A stretch of DNA of 64,000 bases, taken from the NCBI GenBank assembly GCA_949752795.1, contig OX457058.1, positions 156,188,353-156,252,352 of the forward strand, written 5' to 3'. Position 1 is the stretch's first letter; each line of letters opens with the position of its first letter. Below the pieces are notes generated by a model. The model saw only the letters and a list, made by a program, of their open reading frames with translations. It did not search any database and was not told the origin of the DNA. The position numbers and the translations under genes were made by a program. Of the stretch, positions 36,121 through 47,689 are shown piece after piece. The DNA is from Hyperoodon ampullatus. Taxonomy: Eukaryota; Chordata; Mammalia; Artiodactyla; Ziphiidae.

Positions 36121-39100
36121 CTAGGTTCCACATATATGTGTTAATATAGGATATTTGTTTTTCTCTTTCTGACTTACTTCACTCTGTATGACAGTCTCTA
36201 GATCCATCCGCATCTCTACAAATGACCCAATTTCGTTCCTTTTTATGCCTGAGTAATATTCCATTGTATATATGTACCACACCTTCTTTATGCATTCATC
36301 TGTCGATGGGCATTTAGGTTGCTTCCGTGACCTGGCTATTGTAAATAGTGCTGCAATGAACATTGGGGTGCATGTGTCTTTGAATTATGGTTTTCTCAGG
36401 GTATATGCCCAGTAGTGGGATTGCTGGGTCATATGGTAATTCTATTTTTAGTTTTTTAAGGACCCTCCATACTGTTCTCCATAGTGGCTGTATCAATTTA
36501 CGTTCCCACCAACAGTGCAAGAGGGTTCCCTTTTCTCCTCACCCTCTCCAGCATTCGTTGTTTGTAGATATCCTGATGATGCCCATTGTAACTGGTGTGA
36601 GGTGATACCTCATTATAGTTTTGATTTGCATTTCTCTAATTGGTGATGTTGAGCAGCTTTTCATGTTCTTCTTGGCCATCTGTATGTCTTCTTTGGAGAA
36701 ACGTCTATTTAGGTCTTCTGCCCATTTTTGGATTGGGTTGTTTGTTTTTTTAATATTGAACTGCATGAGCTATTTATATATTTTGGAGATTAATCCTTTG
36801 TCCACTGACTTGTTTGCAAATAGTTTCTCCCATTCTGAGGGTTGTCTTTTTGTTTTGTTTATGGTTTCCTTTGCTGTGCAAAAGCTTTGAAGTTTCATTA
36901 GGTCCCATTTATTTATTTTTGTTTTCATTTCCATTACTCTAGGAGGTGGATCAAAAAAGATCTTGCTGTGATTTATGTCAAAGCGTGTTCTTCCTATGTT
37001 TTCCTCTAAGAGTTTTATAATGCCCAGTCTTACATTTAGATCTCAAATCCATTTTGAGTTTATTTTTCTGTATGGTGTTAGGGAGTGTTCTAATTTCATT
37101 CTTTTACATGGAGCTGTCCAGTTTTCCCAGCACCACTTATCGAAGAGACTATCTTTTCTCCATTGTATATCCTTGCCTCCTTTGTCATAGATTAGTTGAC
37201 CATAAGTGTGTGGGTTTACCTCTGGGTTTCTATCCTGTTCCATTGATCTATATTTCGGTTTTTGTGCCAGTACCATGTTGTCTTGATTACTGTAGCTTTG
37301 TAGTATAGTGTGAAGTTAGGGAGTCTGATTCCTCCAGCTCTGTTTTTTTCCCTCAAGACTGCTTTGGCTATTCAGGGTCTTTTGTGTCTCCATTCAAATT
37401 TTAAGACTTTTTGTTATAGTTCTGTAAAAAATACCATTGGTAATTTGATAGGGATTGCATTGAATCTGTAGATTGCTTTGGGTAGTATAGTCACTTTCAC
37501 AATTTTGATTATTCCAATCCAAGAACATGGTATATCTCTCCATCTGTTGGTATCATCTTTAATTTCTTTCATCAGTGTCTTATAGTTTTGGGCATATAGG
37601 TCTTTTGTCTCCCTAGGTAGGTTTGTTCCTAGGTATTTTATTCTTTTTGTTGCAATGGTAAATAGGAGTGTTTCCTTAATTTCGGTTTCAGATTTTTCAT
37701 CATTAGTGTATAGGAATGCAAGAGATTTCTGTGCATTAATTTTGTATCCTGCAACTTTACCAAATTCATTGATTAGCTCTAGTAGTTTTCTGGTGGCATT
37801 TTTAGGATTCTCTGTGTATAGTATCATGTCATCTGCAAACAGTGACAGTTTTACTTCTTCTTTTCCAATTTGTCTTCCTTTTATTTCTTTTTCTTCTCTG
37901 ATTGCCGTGGCTAGGACTTCCAAAACTATGTTGAATAATAGTGGTGAGAGTGGACATCCTTGTCTTGTTCCTGATCTCAGAGGAAATGCTTTCAATTTTT
38001 CACCACTGAGAATGATGTTTGTGGTGGGTTGGTTGTATATGGCCTTTATTATGTTGAAGTAGGTTCCCTCTATGCCCACTTTCTGGAGAGTTTTTATCAT
38101 AAATGGGTGTTGAATTTTGTGAAAAGCTTTTTCTGCATCTATTGAGATGATCATATGGTTTTTCTCCTTCAATTTGTTAATATGCTGTGTCACATTGATT
38201 GCTTTGTGTATATTGAAGAATCCTTGTATCCCTGGGATAAATCCCACTTGATCATGGTGTATGATTCTTTTAATGTGTTGTTGGATTCCGTTTGCTAGTA
38301 TTTTGTTGAGGATTTTTGCATCTATATTCATCAGTGATATTGGTCTGTAATTTTTTTTTTTCTGTAGTATCTATGTTTGGTTTTGGTATCAGGGTGATGG
38401 TGGCCTTATAGAATGTGTTTACAAGCATTCCTTCCTCTGCAATTTTTTGGAAGAGTTTGAGAAGGATGGGTGTTAGCTCTTTAAATATTTGATATCATTC
38501 ACCTGTGAAGCCATCTGGTCCTGGACTTGAAGCCATCTGGTCCTGGACTTCTGTTTGTTGGAAGATTTTTAATCATGGTTTCAATTTCATTACTTGTGAT
38601 TGGTCTGTTCATATTTTCTATTTCTTCCTGGTTCAGTCTTGGAAGGTTATACCCTTCTAAGGATTTGTCCATTTCTTCCAGGTTGTCCATTTTATTGGCA
38701 TAGAGTTGCTCGTAGTTGTCTCTTAGGTTGCTTTATATTTCTGTGGTGTCCATTGTAACTTCTCCTTTTTCATTTCTAATTTTATTGATTTGAGTCCTCT
38801 CCCTCTTTTTCTTGATGAGTCTGGCTAATGGTTTATCAATTTTGTTTATCTTCTCAAAGAACCAGCTTTTAGTTTTATTGATCTTTGCTATTGTTTTCTT
38901 TGTTTCTATTTCATTTATTTCTGCTCTGATCTTTTTTATTTCTTTCCTTCTGCTAACTTTGGGTTTTGTTTGTTCTTCTTTCTGTAGTTCCTTTAGGTGT
39001 AGGTTGGATTGTTTAATTTGTTGTTTCTTGAGGTAGGCTTGTTTAGCTTTAAACTTCCCTCTTATAACTGCTTTTGCTGCATCCCATAGGTTTTGGATCA

Positions 39101-39946
39101 TCGTGTTTTCATTGTCATTTGTCTCTAGGTATTTTCTGCTTTCCTCTTTGATTTCTTCAGTGATCTCTTGGTTATTTAGTAATGTATTGTTTAGCCTCCA
39201 TGTGTTTATCTGTATTTTACGTTTTTTTCCCTTTAATCGATTTCTGATCTCAGAGTGTTGTGGTCAGAAAAGATGCTTGATATGATTTCAATTTTCTTAA
39301 ATTTACTGAGGCTTGATTTGTGACCCAAGATGTGTTCTATCCTGGAGAATGTTCCGTGCGCACTTGAGAAGTAAGTGTAATCTCCTGTTTTTGCATGTAA
39401 TGTCCTTTAAATATCAGTTAGATCTATCTGGTCTGTTGTGTCATTTAAAGCTTGTGTTTCCTTATTAGTTTTCTGCTTGGTTGATCTTCCCATTGGTGTA
39501 AGTGAGGTGTTAACGTCCCCCAATTTTATTTTGTTACTGTCGATTTCCTCTTTTAGAGCTGTTAGCAGTTGCCTTATGTATTGAGGTGCTCCAATGTTGG
39601 GCGCATATATTTTTATAATTGTTATATCTTCTTCTTGGATTGATCCCTTGATCATTACATAGTGCCCTTCCTTGTCTCTTGTAACATTCTTTATTTTAAT
39701 GTCTATTTTGTCTGATATGAGTATTGCTACTCCAGCTTTCTTTTGATTTCCATTTGCATGGAATACCTTTTTCCATCCCCTCACTTTCAGTCTGTATGTG
39801 TCCCTAGGTCTGAAGTAGGTCTCTTGTAGACAGCATATATATGGGTCTTGTTTTTGTATCCATTCAGCAAGCCTGTGTCTTTTGGTTGGAGCATTTAATC
39901 CATTCACGTTTAAGGTAATTATCGATATGTATGTTCCTATGACCAT
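36121..39946 (-). pseudogene. L1 ORF2 (endonuclease and reverse transcriptase), disrupted
   Basis: ORF2p nicks target DNA and reverse transcribes L1 and SINE RNA. The endonuclease domain (39946-39407) has ITLNVNGLNAP, CCLQET and the GDVNTS motif (usually GDFNTP). The reverse transcriptase segment (38331-37414) has [29 protein letters not shown] and the catalytic FADDM. C-terminal pieces follow to a stop at 36121. Damage visible: stop TAA at 39407-39409, stop TAA at 38733-38735, an exact 22-bp tandem duplication at 38507-38550, and further breaks in the C-terminal third. It cannot encode a functional protein. Confidence 0.92.
38507..38550. repeat. Exact 22-bp tandem duplication inside L1 ORF2
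   Basis: Positions 38507-38528 and 38529-38550 are identical (core GCCATCTGGTCCTGGACTT). Twenty-two is not a multiple of three, so it shifts the ORF2 frame upstream of the reverse transcriptase motifs. Confidence 0.97.
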
Positions 39947-40004
39947 TTTCTTAATTGTTTTGGGTTTGTTTTTGTAGGTCCTTTTCTTGTCTTTTGTTTC
40001 CCAC

Positions 40005-40901
40005 TTAGAGAAATTCCTTTAGCATTTGTTGTAGAGCTGGTTTTGTGATGCTGAATTCTCTTAGTTTTTGCTTGTCTGTAAAGCTTTTGATTTCTCCATC
40101 GAATCTGAATGAGATCCTTGCCAGGTACAGTAATCTTGGTTGTAGATTCTTCCCTTTCATCATTTTAAGTATATCATGCCACTCCCTTCTGGCTTGTAGA
40201 GTTTCTGCTGAGAAATCAGCTGTTAACCTTATGGGAGTTCCCTTGTCTATTTTTTGTCCTTTTTCTCTTGCTGCTTTCAAGAATTTTTCTTTGTCTTTAA
40301 TTTTTGCCAGTTTGATTACTATGTGTCTCGGCATGTTTCTCCTTGGGTTTATCCTGTATGGGACTCTCTGCACTTCCTGGACTTGGGTGGCTATTTCCTT
40401 TCCCATGTTAGGGAAGTTTTCAACTATAGTCTCTTCAAATATTTTCTCAGGTCCTTTCTCTCTCTCTTCTCCTTCTGGGACCCCTATAATGCAAATGTTG
40501 TTGCATTTAGTGTTGTCCCAGAGGTCTTTTAGGCTGTCTTCATTTCTTTTCATTCTTTTTTCTTTATTCTGTTCTGCAGCAGTGAATTCCACCATTCTGT
40601 CTTCCAGGTCACTTATCCGTTCTGCCTCAGTTATTGTACTATCGATTCCTTCTAGTATATTTTTCATTTCAGTTATTGTATTGTTCATCTCTGTTTGTTC
40701 TTTAATTCTCCTAGATCTTTGTTACACATTTCTTGCATGTTCTCGATCTTTGCCTCCATTCTTTTTCCGAGGTCCTGGATCAACTTCACTATCATTCTTC
40801 TGAATTCTTTTTCTAGAAGATTGCCTATCTCCATTTCATTTAGTTTTTGGGGGGGTTTTATCTTGTTCCTTCATCTGGTACATAGCCCTCTGCCTTTTCA
40901 T
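40005..40901 (-). pseudogene. L1 ORF1 (RNA-binding chaperone), frameshifted
   Basis: ORF1p is the trimeric RNA-binding protein of the L1 ribonucleoprotein. The ATG at 40901 begins MKRQRAM, the usual L1 ORF1 start. Open sequence from 40688 to the stop at 40005 carries the coiled-coil end (MNNTITEMKNILEG), the RNA-recognition region with IIGVPEGEEREKG, and the C-terminal domain with TLQARREWHDI and FRFDGEIKSF. Between 40901 and 40688 the frame changes at least twice: once near the seven-G run at 40849-40855 and once near 40690, where about two bases appear missing. The product would be truncated. Confidence 0.88.
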
Positions 40902-41629
40902 TTTGTCTGTGTTTCTGTGAATGTGGTTTTCGTTCCACAGGCTGCAGGATTGTAGTTCTTGCTTCTGCTGTCTGCCCTCTGGTGGATGAAGTTATCTAAG
41001 AGCCTTGTGGAAGTTTCCTTATGAGAGGAACTGGTCCTCATGGTTGATTTTTATAACAGTCTTTCAATTAGATATTATTATCCCAGCAAGTAGATATTAT
41101 TATTGCTCTCATTTAGAACAGTGAAGAAAAGTGAGATATAAGAATGGAGATGTCTGGTCCACAAGCCAGAAAGCTCGGAAGTAGGGAGTTGAGATTCAAA
41201 TCCAGGTTCATCTGTTAGGAGTTCATGCTCTTAACCCCTCTACCATATTGTCTTTCCATATGCTGTGGCACAAAGTAGAATTTTGGCCTCACCACCTTCC
41301 CAGAGAGGGATCAGACAAAGTCCAGAGAAGATACAGATGGCCAGGAGCTCTGGTTGTGTCCGTGCTCGCTGCTATAAGAGGGTACTTGGCAAACAGCATC
41401 ACACACAGATGGTGCGCAACCCACACATGTCTATTTACGTCGAGGCCCCGAGTGTTTGTGTTAACAGGTTTGGGGGATAATAAAAGAAGTTGTTGTTTGT
41501 TCTTTCTTTGCAAGTCTGCAATTAATTTTTAGCATAAATTTAAAAGGGAAGAATTTGTAAATTCACTAGACAGTGACAGACTGGTGATCCAAGGAAACAT
41601 TTGTTTGTTGGGTTTAAAAAGGAGATCCT

Positions 41630-41760
41630 AAAGGGGTGGGAGGGAGACGCAAGAGGGAGAGGATATGGGGATATAGTTATGCATATAGCTGATTCACTGT
41701 ATTATAAAGCAGAAACTAACACACCATTGTAAAGCAATTAAAGTCCAGTAAAGATTTTTT
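41630..41760 (+). mobile_element. L1 3' end fragment (forward)
   Basis: Contains GGGAGGGAGACGCAAGAGGG, AGCTGATTCACTGTATTATA and GTAAAGCAATTAAAGTCCAG, then a short A/T tail. Target duplication: TTTAAAAAGGAGATCCT on the left (41613-41629) and TTTAAAAAAGGAGATCCT on the right (41761-41778). Only about 130 bases, severely 5' truncated. Confidence 0.92.
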
Positions 41761-41779
41761 TTTAAAAAAGGAGATCCTG

Positions 41780-42590
41780 TGCAAAAGTATTGATGCTCAT
41801 TGTTTCCTCTAGGTGGTGCTTTAATCTTGTAGGTCAAATTTAATGAGCCTGCATTTCTTTCTTTTTCGTTTTCTTTTCTTTTTTTAATTTTTTTTCCTCC
41901 TAGATGTTGGTCCAGGAAAGGCTGATTAAGAGTACTGTGCCAGTCAGGTTTGTTCAGTTTGGGTTTTCTCCATCATTATATCTGTTTGTAACCAAGATAA
42001 TTAAACCCACTGAAAAATTTTAGATACTCCTTTTCAGCTTCTTTTTTGCAGAAATTGTATTCACGCATTTTGGGAAGGAGCATCAATAGTTGGTACTAGC
42101 TCAGTTATCTCATCAGCGTATTGTCTCAACAGGTTGCCCTTGTAATGGGTCTTTCTTCCTACAAAGTGGAGCAAGTCATAAGTGACTGAATCTATGTTCA
42201 ACCGAGTTTGTCATTTGCATGTCCATAAGTAAAGCACACTGGCTCCTGACATTGCTCTGGGACATACACACAACCCAACATGTGATTTTCTTCTTCATAT
42301 TTTAATATCAGTGGAGACAAAAAGGGGAGTGGACAATGATTTAAACACATTGACCTCAAAGAGGACTGGGGTAGGAAGGAAGCAGTTCAATGGGGAAATA
42401 AATAGCATTAGTCCAAATCGAACAAAACTAATCACTCATTTCCATTACCATGCAAGGACTTTATTTGTTGACTTGTCAACAAATGAAGCATTCCTGCTGT
42501 CAGGGCCTAATTTTCTGGGATAAGACCAGAGTATGAGATAGTAGTTGGTGAAACAGAAAAGTTCCTTAAATGGCTTGGCTGTGAAATCAT
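41780..42590. other. Unique intronic sequence
   Basis: Nothing recognised apart from a pyrimidine-rich run at about 41848-41900. Confidence 0.4.
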
Positions 42591-42591
42591 A

Positions 42592-42985
42592 TTTATTTAT
42601 CTACTCACTTCTGAATGTCTAGTATGTACCAAGCAAGGTGCTAGGTACTGAGGATACTGAAATTATGCTCAATCCCTTAAGGAGCCTGAAGTCTAATGAG
42701 AAAGGTAAAGAGACAGCTGAATAATTGTGTGTTCAATGACTGGTGGCCTTATGCATAGATTACAAGTAGGAAGTCGGGTGGCTGGGGAGAAACCTGAAGG
42801 GCAGTCTAATGAAGATGGCATGGCTGATAAGACACAGGCAAGCTGAGTCTGGAAGGATGGCTAGACTGGCAAGAGAAGAAAGGAGAGAGGTAGGCAGAGG
42901 GAGGAGAGTGTAAAAAAGCTTGAGACCCTCAGTGAGTGTGGGGAGTGACAAAGAGTTTGGTAACTGAAACATAGTGCTGCCACTA
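42592..42985 (-). repeat. L2-like relic (reverse orientation)
   Basis: TGTCTAGTATGTACCAAGCAAGGTGCTAGGTACTGAGGATACTGAA followed by AAGGAGCCTGAAGTCTAATGAG is the reversed L2 3' end. The purine-rich tail is consistent. Confidence 0.6.
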
Positions 42986-42989
42986 TGGT

Positions 42990-43190
42990 GGGCCAGAATT
43001 AGGGAGACTTTGAGTGCTAAGCTTAGTGTGAGCTACTTTTCTAAAAGCTATAGGAGAGCCTATAGCTCCCCACATAACCATGTAAGAAGGGTGGGTCATT
43101 CATCCCCATTTTACAGAAGACACAAGGGGATCCCAGAGAGCAGGTGAGTTGCCGCAGGTGACCACCCAGATTCAGAGTCTGTGCAGACCA
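42990..43190 (-). repeat. MIR SINE (reverse orientation)
   Basis: CATCCCCATTTTACAGAAGACACAAGGGG then GAGCAGGTGAGTTGCCGCAGGTGACCACCCAG match the reversed MIR core. Confidence 0.6.
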
Positions 43191-43194
43191 TCTA

Positions 43195-44245
43195 TCATGG
43201 TCTTTCCTTCGTGGGAATTTAGATCTTGGCTCTCTTTCTCAAGCTTTCCAGGCTACTGAAGAATAGATTATGCAAGAGCAGATGAGCTCCTTGTTTTAAT
43301 TATTTAAAGGTTGCTTGCTTGTTATTTTCAACATTTTAGTTTTCCTTAAAGTGTAGACAGAATGGCCTTGGAATGGTTTAACTACGATCATACTCATTTA
43401 ACCTTTGGTAAGCATATTTCCTTCAGCATTTTCAAGCAGAAATTCACAGTGATGTTTTTGACACTCATTCTGGTCCTACGTTCTCTGCCGGTCTTGCTGT
43501 ATTGGAAGGTGGTGGAGAAATACAGCGTGTGTGAGTGTGTATGGTGGCATGGGGTAGAAGGTGGCCGCAGTGGTAAGGATTTAGCTCAGGGACTTTTCAG
43601 CTTTGCCTGTATTAAATTCACCTAAGAATATGTTTTCCAGCAAGTCAGGAAGGGTTCCTAAATCGTTTTAAAACCCACCAATGCTCGTGAATTCTTCCCA
43701 AATTAAATTATTAGTTTAAAGGAGATTAAAAAAAATCTTACTGCACGAGTATGATACTAGCTTACCAAAAACTCCTTGGATCATAACCGTTGTGAATTTA
43801 TACTACTCTTGATGTATCTATTCGCTGGTTTTCTTTGCTTTGATGGAGTGGCAGGATTTACAGCAGACCAGTTTTTGCCTAATTCTGTGTGTACCAAAGC
43901 TACTTATACCACATTGGTATTCAATACCCACTAAAACAAAAACAAAATCCCAGTAACAGCCCACTTCATTTTCTGTGGGTAGGCAGTGCTCTGAAAGGGA
44001 CTATTAACTTCTTCTAAAGAAGCTTTTGTTCTTGAAATGCTGAATGCATTTCCATTCATGTTAGATTTTGCCGACCACCTTGTTGACTGTGAAATGCTAG
44101 GTCAGGGTCTTCATTAAACTAAGTCTGTTTTCCCCTTAATAATTTAGTAGTTAGAGAATTTACCAATATTTCCAAATAGGTAAATGAAAATCTCTAAGTA
44201 ACTACCACACATGACTTTATATGTTTCTAAAGTGGATGTTCATTT
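43195..44245. other. Unique intronic sequence
   Basis: No repeat or exon recognised; A+T-rich. Confidence 0.4.
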
Positions 44246-44249
44246 TAAT

Positions 44250-44425
44250 ACATTCATTCATAAATATTGTTTTTACTGGTATACAAGGCAAAATGTAAGA
44301 TTCATTAATTAGTTTGTTCATAAAAACAGTAATAAAATTCCTACTGTGTAGCAGATACTGTATTTGGCATTAGAGATAAAATGGGAAACAAGACAAAATC
44401 TTTGCCCTTGTGAAGTTTACAACAC
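44250..44425 (-). repeat. L2 3' end (reverse orientation)
   Basis: TTCATTCATAAATATTG, TACTGTGTAGCAGATACTGTATTTGGCATTAGAGATAAAATGGG and AATCTTTGCCCTTGTGAAGTTTACA are a clear reversed L2 terminus. Confidence 0.7.
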
Positions 44426-44429
44426 CTGC

Positions 44430-45780
44430 ACTACCCATGCTTCATTGAACCACAAGTTCTTCTCCAAGACCAGGTATGAAAATCCATTTGGTCAGAATCA
44501 ATGATGTTGGCACTATCATTCTCTAAAGTGAGCTGAGAAGTGAAAATCTCTGTATGGTGGGACCTGCTGGACCTCTCTCTGTCCCTGAGAATCCCTTTCT
44601 CTATTGCCACTGCCATACCAGCTGAGAGAAATACAGCCCCACCCTTGCTCTGACCCAGGTGTGGGCAATGGATCCTTTCCTCAAATCTGTAAACCACAGC
44701 TGAGACAGGCTGCAGTATTTAAGACACCTCTGATAGATTTGGAATTATGGATGGGGAGGCACACTGGCTACTAGCTGTGGGTGCTCAGAGAGGGCCCACA
44801 GGCCACGGTCATCCCTCATGGGGTCCCTCCAGGGCTTCCTCCCAGTCAGAGGCTACCCTTGTCTTAAGATCCTTAAGCATGACTAGAATTCTGAGCCCAA
44901 AGCAAAGAGAGGCCTGAGAAAAACTTCCCTTTCTTTTATTCTAAGGCTTACCTCCTCAGTCTTTAATGTCCAATCTCAAAGTCTAGCTCATCCCAAGATG
45001 ATTGACACTTGGACTCATGACCTAGAGGAGAGGCTCTGTGTTCTATCCAAAGGGGGTGTGGCCTTGCCATGCACTGCCAGCTGCTCAAGCACATTTAAGC
45101 ACAGTAGTCCAGCACCGGTGTATGACATCCTGCAGCAGACAGCCGTTTCATTATGGTTCTCTTGGGTTCTCTGGACAGGATCTAAATTCTCTCCAGCCTC
45201 GGGATTTCTGGCCTCTCTAGTGTGAATGGTTGCTCTGTCCCCCATATCTCATTGTTCTCTGCTCCTTCCTCTTAAAGGGTACCATCAACTCACTCCTCGG
45301 GGTCTAGGACCAGATCAGAAAGGGTTGTCGTCTTTGGCTGCTAGTGATTTTCCAAAGCAAATGTCTTTTTCCTTCTCACCTCACCCATGTCCCCTTGTCC
45401 CCTTTCTTTGCTCTTTCTGAATATAGAAGCCTCACTAATACAGCAGCCACGAGCCAAGGGAGCTTGCTGTGAAGTGGCAGGAGCTTAATAGAAGCAGCTT
45501 TGTGCAATGGGGAAGACATCTTTGTGTTAATACTACACACCCAAGACCTCCTAGTCTACACCAGTTCACATCTGTATTACACACTAAGAACATCTTTATC
45601 CACACTTCTGGCTCATATCTGTCTCTGTCTTGGTTTAGAGTCCCATCTCTCTAAAATCTGCCTTGGGTCCCAGACCCTTTTTGTAGTGACACTGGATCTC
45701 CAGGCTCAAAAATGTGTGTAAGGGAAATATTTTTAGATTTGGGAGACTACTTTTAATAGACAGCTAGGGCAGGTGACTGC
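44430..45780. other. Unassigned intronic sequence, relatively G+C-rich
   Basis: About 44640-45420 is richer in G+C than most of the intron and may be a worn LTR or DNA element, but I cannot assign it. It has no exon-like boundaries. Confidence 0.35.
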
Positions 45781-45784
45781 AAAT

Positions 45785-46080
45785 TTAAAATAAATTCAAC
45801 AAGTATTTTTGTCCATCTACTTTACACCAAGGGTGTACAGATGTAGGGGCTAGCACGGTGAAAATAATGGGCATGGTGTCAGCTCTAGTAGAGCCTGAAA
45901 TTGGCTGGAGAACACAGGCATTAAGTAAACAGCTACAAGAGCACTGAAGGCTACAAAAAGCAAGATTCAAGGTACTATAGATGCAAACAGCGGAAGGGTG
46001 TAACCTAATCTGGGGGATTTGAGGATTTTTTGTTTAACTCTAATATTGTCTGATTGAATGACCCTGAGCAAATGATTTAA
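45785..46080 (-). repeat. L2 3' region (reverse orientation)
   Basis: AAATTCAACAAGTATTTTTGTCCATCTACTTTACACCAAGGG, then GCATGGTGTCAGCTCTAGTAGAGCCTGAAATTGG fit the reversed L2. Confidence 0.6.
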
Positions 46081-46084
46081 CTTC

Positions 46085-46960
46085 TCTGTAATTAAGAGCC
46101 GTTCTTTTTACCCCCCATCTCCCCAAGCCCTTTCTGCTCCAACTCAGGCTCCCAAGTCTGTGAGCTGTAATGACAGGGGAGGATGCTGCCAACAGCAGTA
46201 AGCTTGGATGTAGAGAGGAAACATACAGAGCAAATGACAGAGGAGGCATCTAATTTACTCCAGAGCATCAAGTGGAAAATGGAGAAAAGGCTTGTGGGCA
46301 GGCAGTATCCTCCATGCTAGACATTCCATCTATCTTGCTTATTATTATAAACCTGACACTTAGCACAGTGACCCTCACATATCCGTGGAATGAGTGGAGG
46401 GATGACCACCATCACTGTCACTTGTTGTGCCTGATTCTTAAGACGAGGGTCGAGCCATCTTGGGAACACAGGCAGGAGCAGTTGGCTCCATAGATGGAGT
46501 ACATCAGTGGGTGGATCAGATGCCCACTGCCTCCCTAGTGTGGGCCAGCCCATGGGTCACCAGGTTGCGTTCATCCACTTTTTGTACAAGAACTTCTCTA
46601 GTTCTGCAGCCCTGATAAGCATCTGGTCCTATCATGATGCTGTGGAGCCACAACAAAATACGAGGTAGCTCCGTCCACTTGGAGAGACTCATCTTAGATG
46701 AGAGTCGTCCTACTACTGTGCCATCTCATTCCCCTAACCTCCCTCCTTCCTGAGTTACCTACTTTGTATGTTAGATTCCACTGTGGAGCTCAGACTCCAC
46801 TAGTCTTGCCTAAGGGCACTGGAGTTAGGGAAGTTATCCAGGTTGCTTGGAGGGGATATGGGAAAAGTCACTCTGACCAGAAATGTTCAGGTCCCATCTA
46901 GGACTAGGGTCAGTCACAATACTCCAAAGGTTACTGAAGCAAATTATCACAGTAGATAGG
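46085..46960. other. Unassigned intronic sequence
   Basis: An L2 3' scrap may lie at about 46335-46400 (CTGACACTTAGCACAGTGACCC). The remainder is not recognised. Confidence 0.35.
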
Positions 46961-46976
46961 GTAGCCTAGACATTCT

Positions 46977-47285
46977 TTTTTTTAAATTTATTTATTAAAA
47001 AAATTTTTTTAACATCTTCATGGGAGTATAATTGCTTTACAATGGTGTGTTAGTTTCTGCTCTATAACAAAGTGAATCAGCTATACATATACATATATCC
47101 CCATATCTCCTCCCTCTTGCGTCTCCCTCCCACCCTCCCTATCTCACCCCTCTAGGTGGTCACAAAGCACTGAGCTGATCTCCCTGTGCTATGCGGCTGC
47201 TTCCCACTAGCTATCTATTTTGATAGTATATATAAGTCCATGCCACTCTCTCACTTTGTCCCAGCTTACCCTTAGGGGGAAGGGT
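46977..47285 (-). mobile_element. L1 3' fragment (reverse orientation)
   Basis: Reversed tail, then ATAATTGCTTTACAATGGTG, AAGTGAATCAGCTATACATA, CTCCCTCTTGCGTCTCCC and TGTGCTATGCGGCTGCTTCC. Target duplication: AGCCTAGACATTCT on the left (46963-46976) and AGCCTAGATATTCT on the right (47287-47300). A 10-bp inverted repeat, GCTTACCCTT/AAGGGTAAGC, lies at its truncated 5' junction. Confidence 0.93.
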
Positions 47286-47689
47286 AAGCCTAGATATTCT
47301 ATACCACATGAATGCTGAGGGAATCACAGTTTGTGTGCGAGGTTCTCTATTAACAGTGGGCTATGGCTTTGGGAATTAAATGATGGGCTGCAGGAGAAGG
47401 ATGTAAGGGACTGAAACTTCTCTCCACAGAAGCACCTGGAAGCCAGTCTGTGGACATTTGCTCTCAGTAGCTGGTGAAGCCCGCTTGCCACCATACACAA
47501 CAAATCAACTTCTCTGATAAAGAATCAAGAAAACAATCGAGTCCTTACCATCAAAGGGAATCCTTTGGGCACTTCTTATAATAAAAGTGTTAATAGAAAG
47601 TTAAAAGTAAAAACAATAAGAAAAAAACAAAAAAGCCTTCATGGGAGAAACGCATTTTTCTCTGACACCACTCTTTCCCTCACCGCTTC

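Larger units (their letters stand above)
35917..41036 (-). mobile_element. Near full-length L1 LINE, antisense to the host gene
   Basis: About 5.1 kb bounded by an exact 16-bp target duplication, CTCATGGTTGATTTTT, at 35901-35916 and 41037-41052. On the minus strand the order is a short 5' UTR remnant (about 135 bases), ORF1 (40901-40005), ORF2 (39946-36121) and a roughly 200-base 3' UTR with a poly(A). Most of the 5' UTR is missing, so the internal promoter is probably lost. Both frames are broken (see the ORF entries), so it is immobile. Exact target duplication and clean domain order suggest a fairly young insertion. Confidence 0.95.
35845..41255 (-). repeat. MIR SINE (reverse orientation), split by the L1
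   Basis: Left part: ACAAACATTTGTGGAATGCTTCC ... ACAATGCTAGGTTATTTATATTCTC. Right part, after the L1: TTATAACAGTC ... AAATCCAGGTTCATCTG ... GTTCATGCTCTTAACCCCTCTACC. Together they give a reversed MIR cut near its middle by the L1. Confidence 0.65.

Noticed and set aside
40045..40803. A 252-codon open frame on the + strand
   Set aside because: It is the antisense shadow of L1 ORF1, which is recognisable on the minus strand across the same bases.
42311..42523. Short open frames in unique sequence (for example 42311-42523, 29764-30165, 32383-32805)
   Set aside because: Lengths are within what random A+T-rich DNA gives. None has codon bias, splice sites, a recognisable domain or a matching neighbour.
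47264..47289. Perfect 10-bp inverted repeat with a six-base loop as terminator or regulatory hairpin
   Set aside because: It lies at the truncated 5' junction of an L1 fragment and is most simply a by-product of the insertion. Intrinsic terminators do not apply to Pol II introns.
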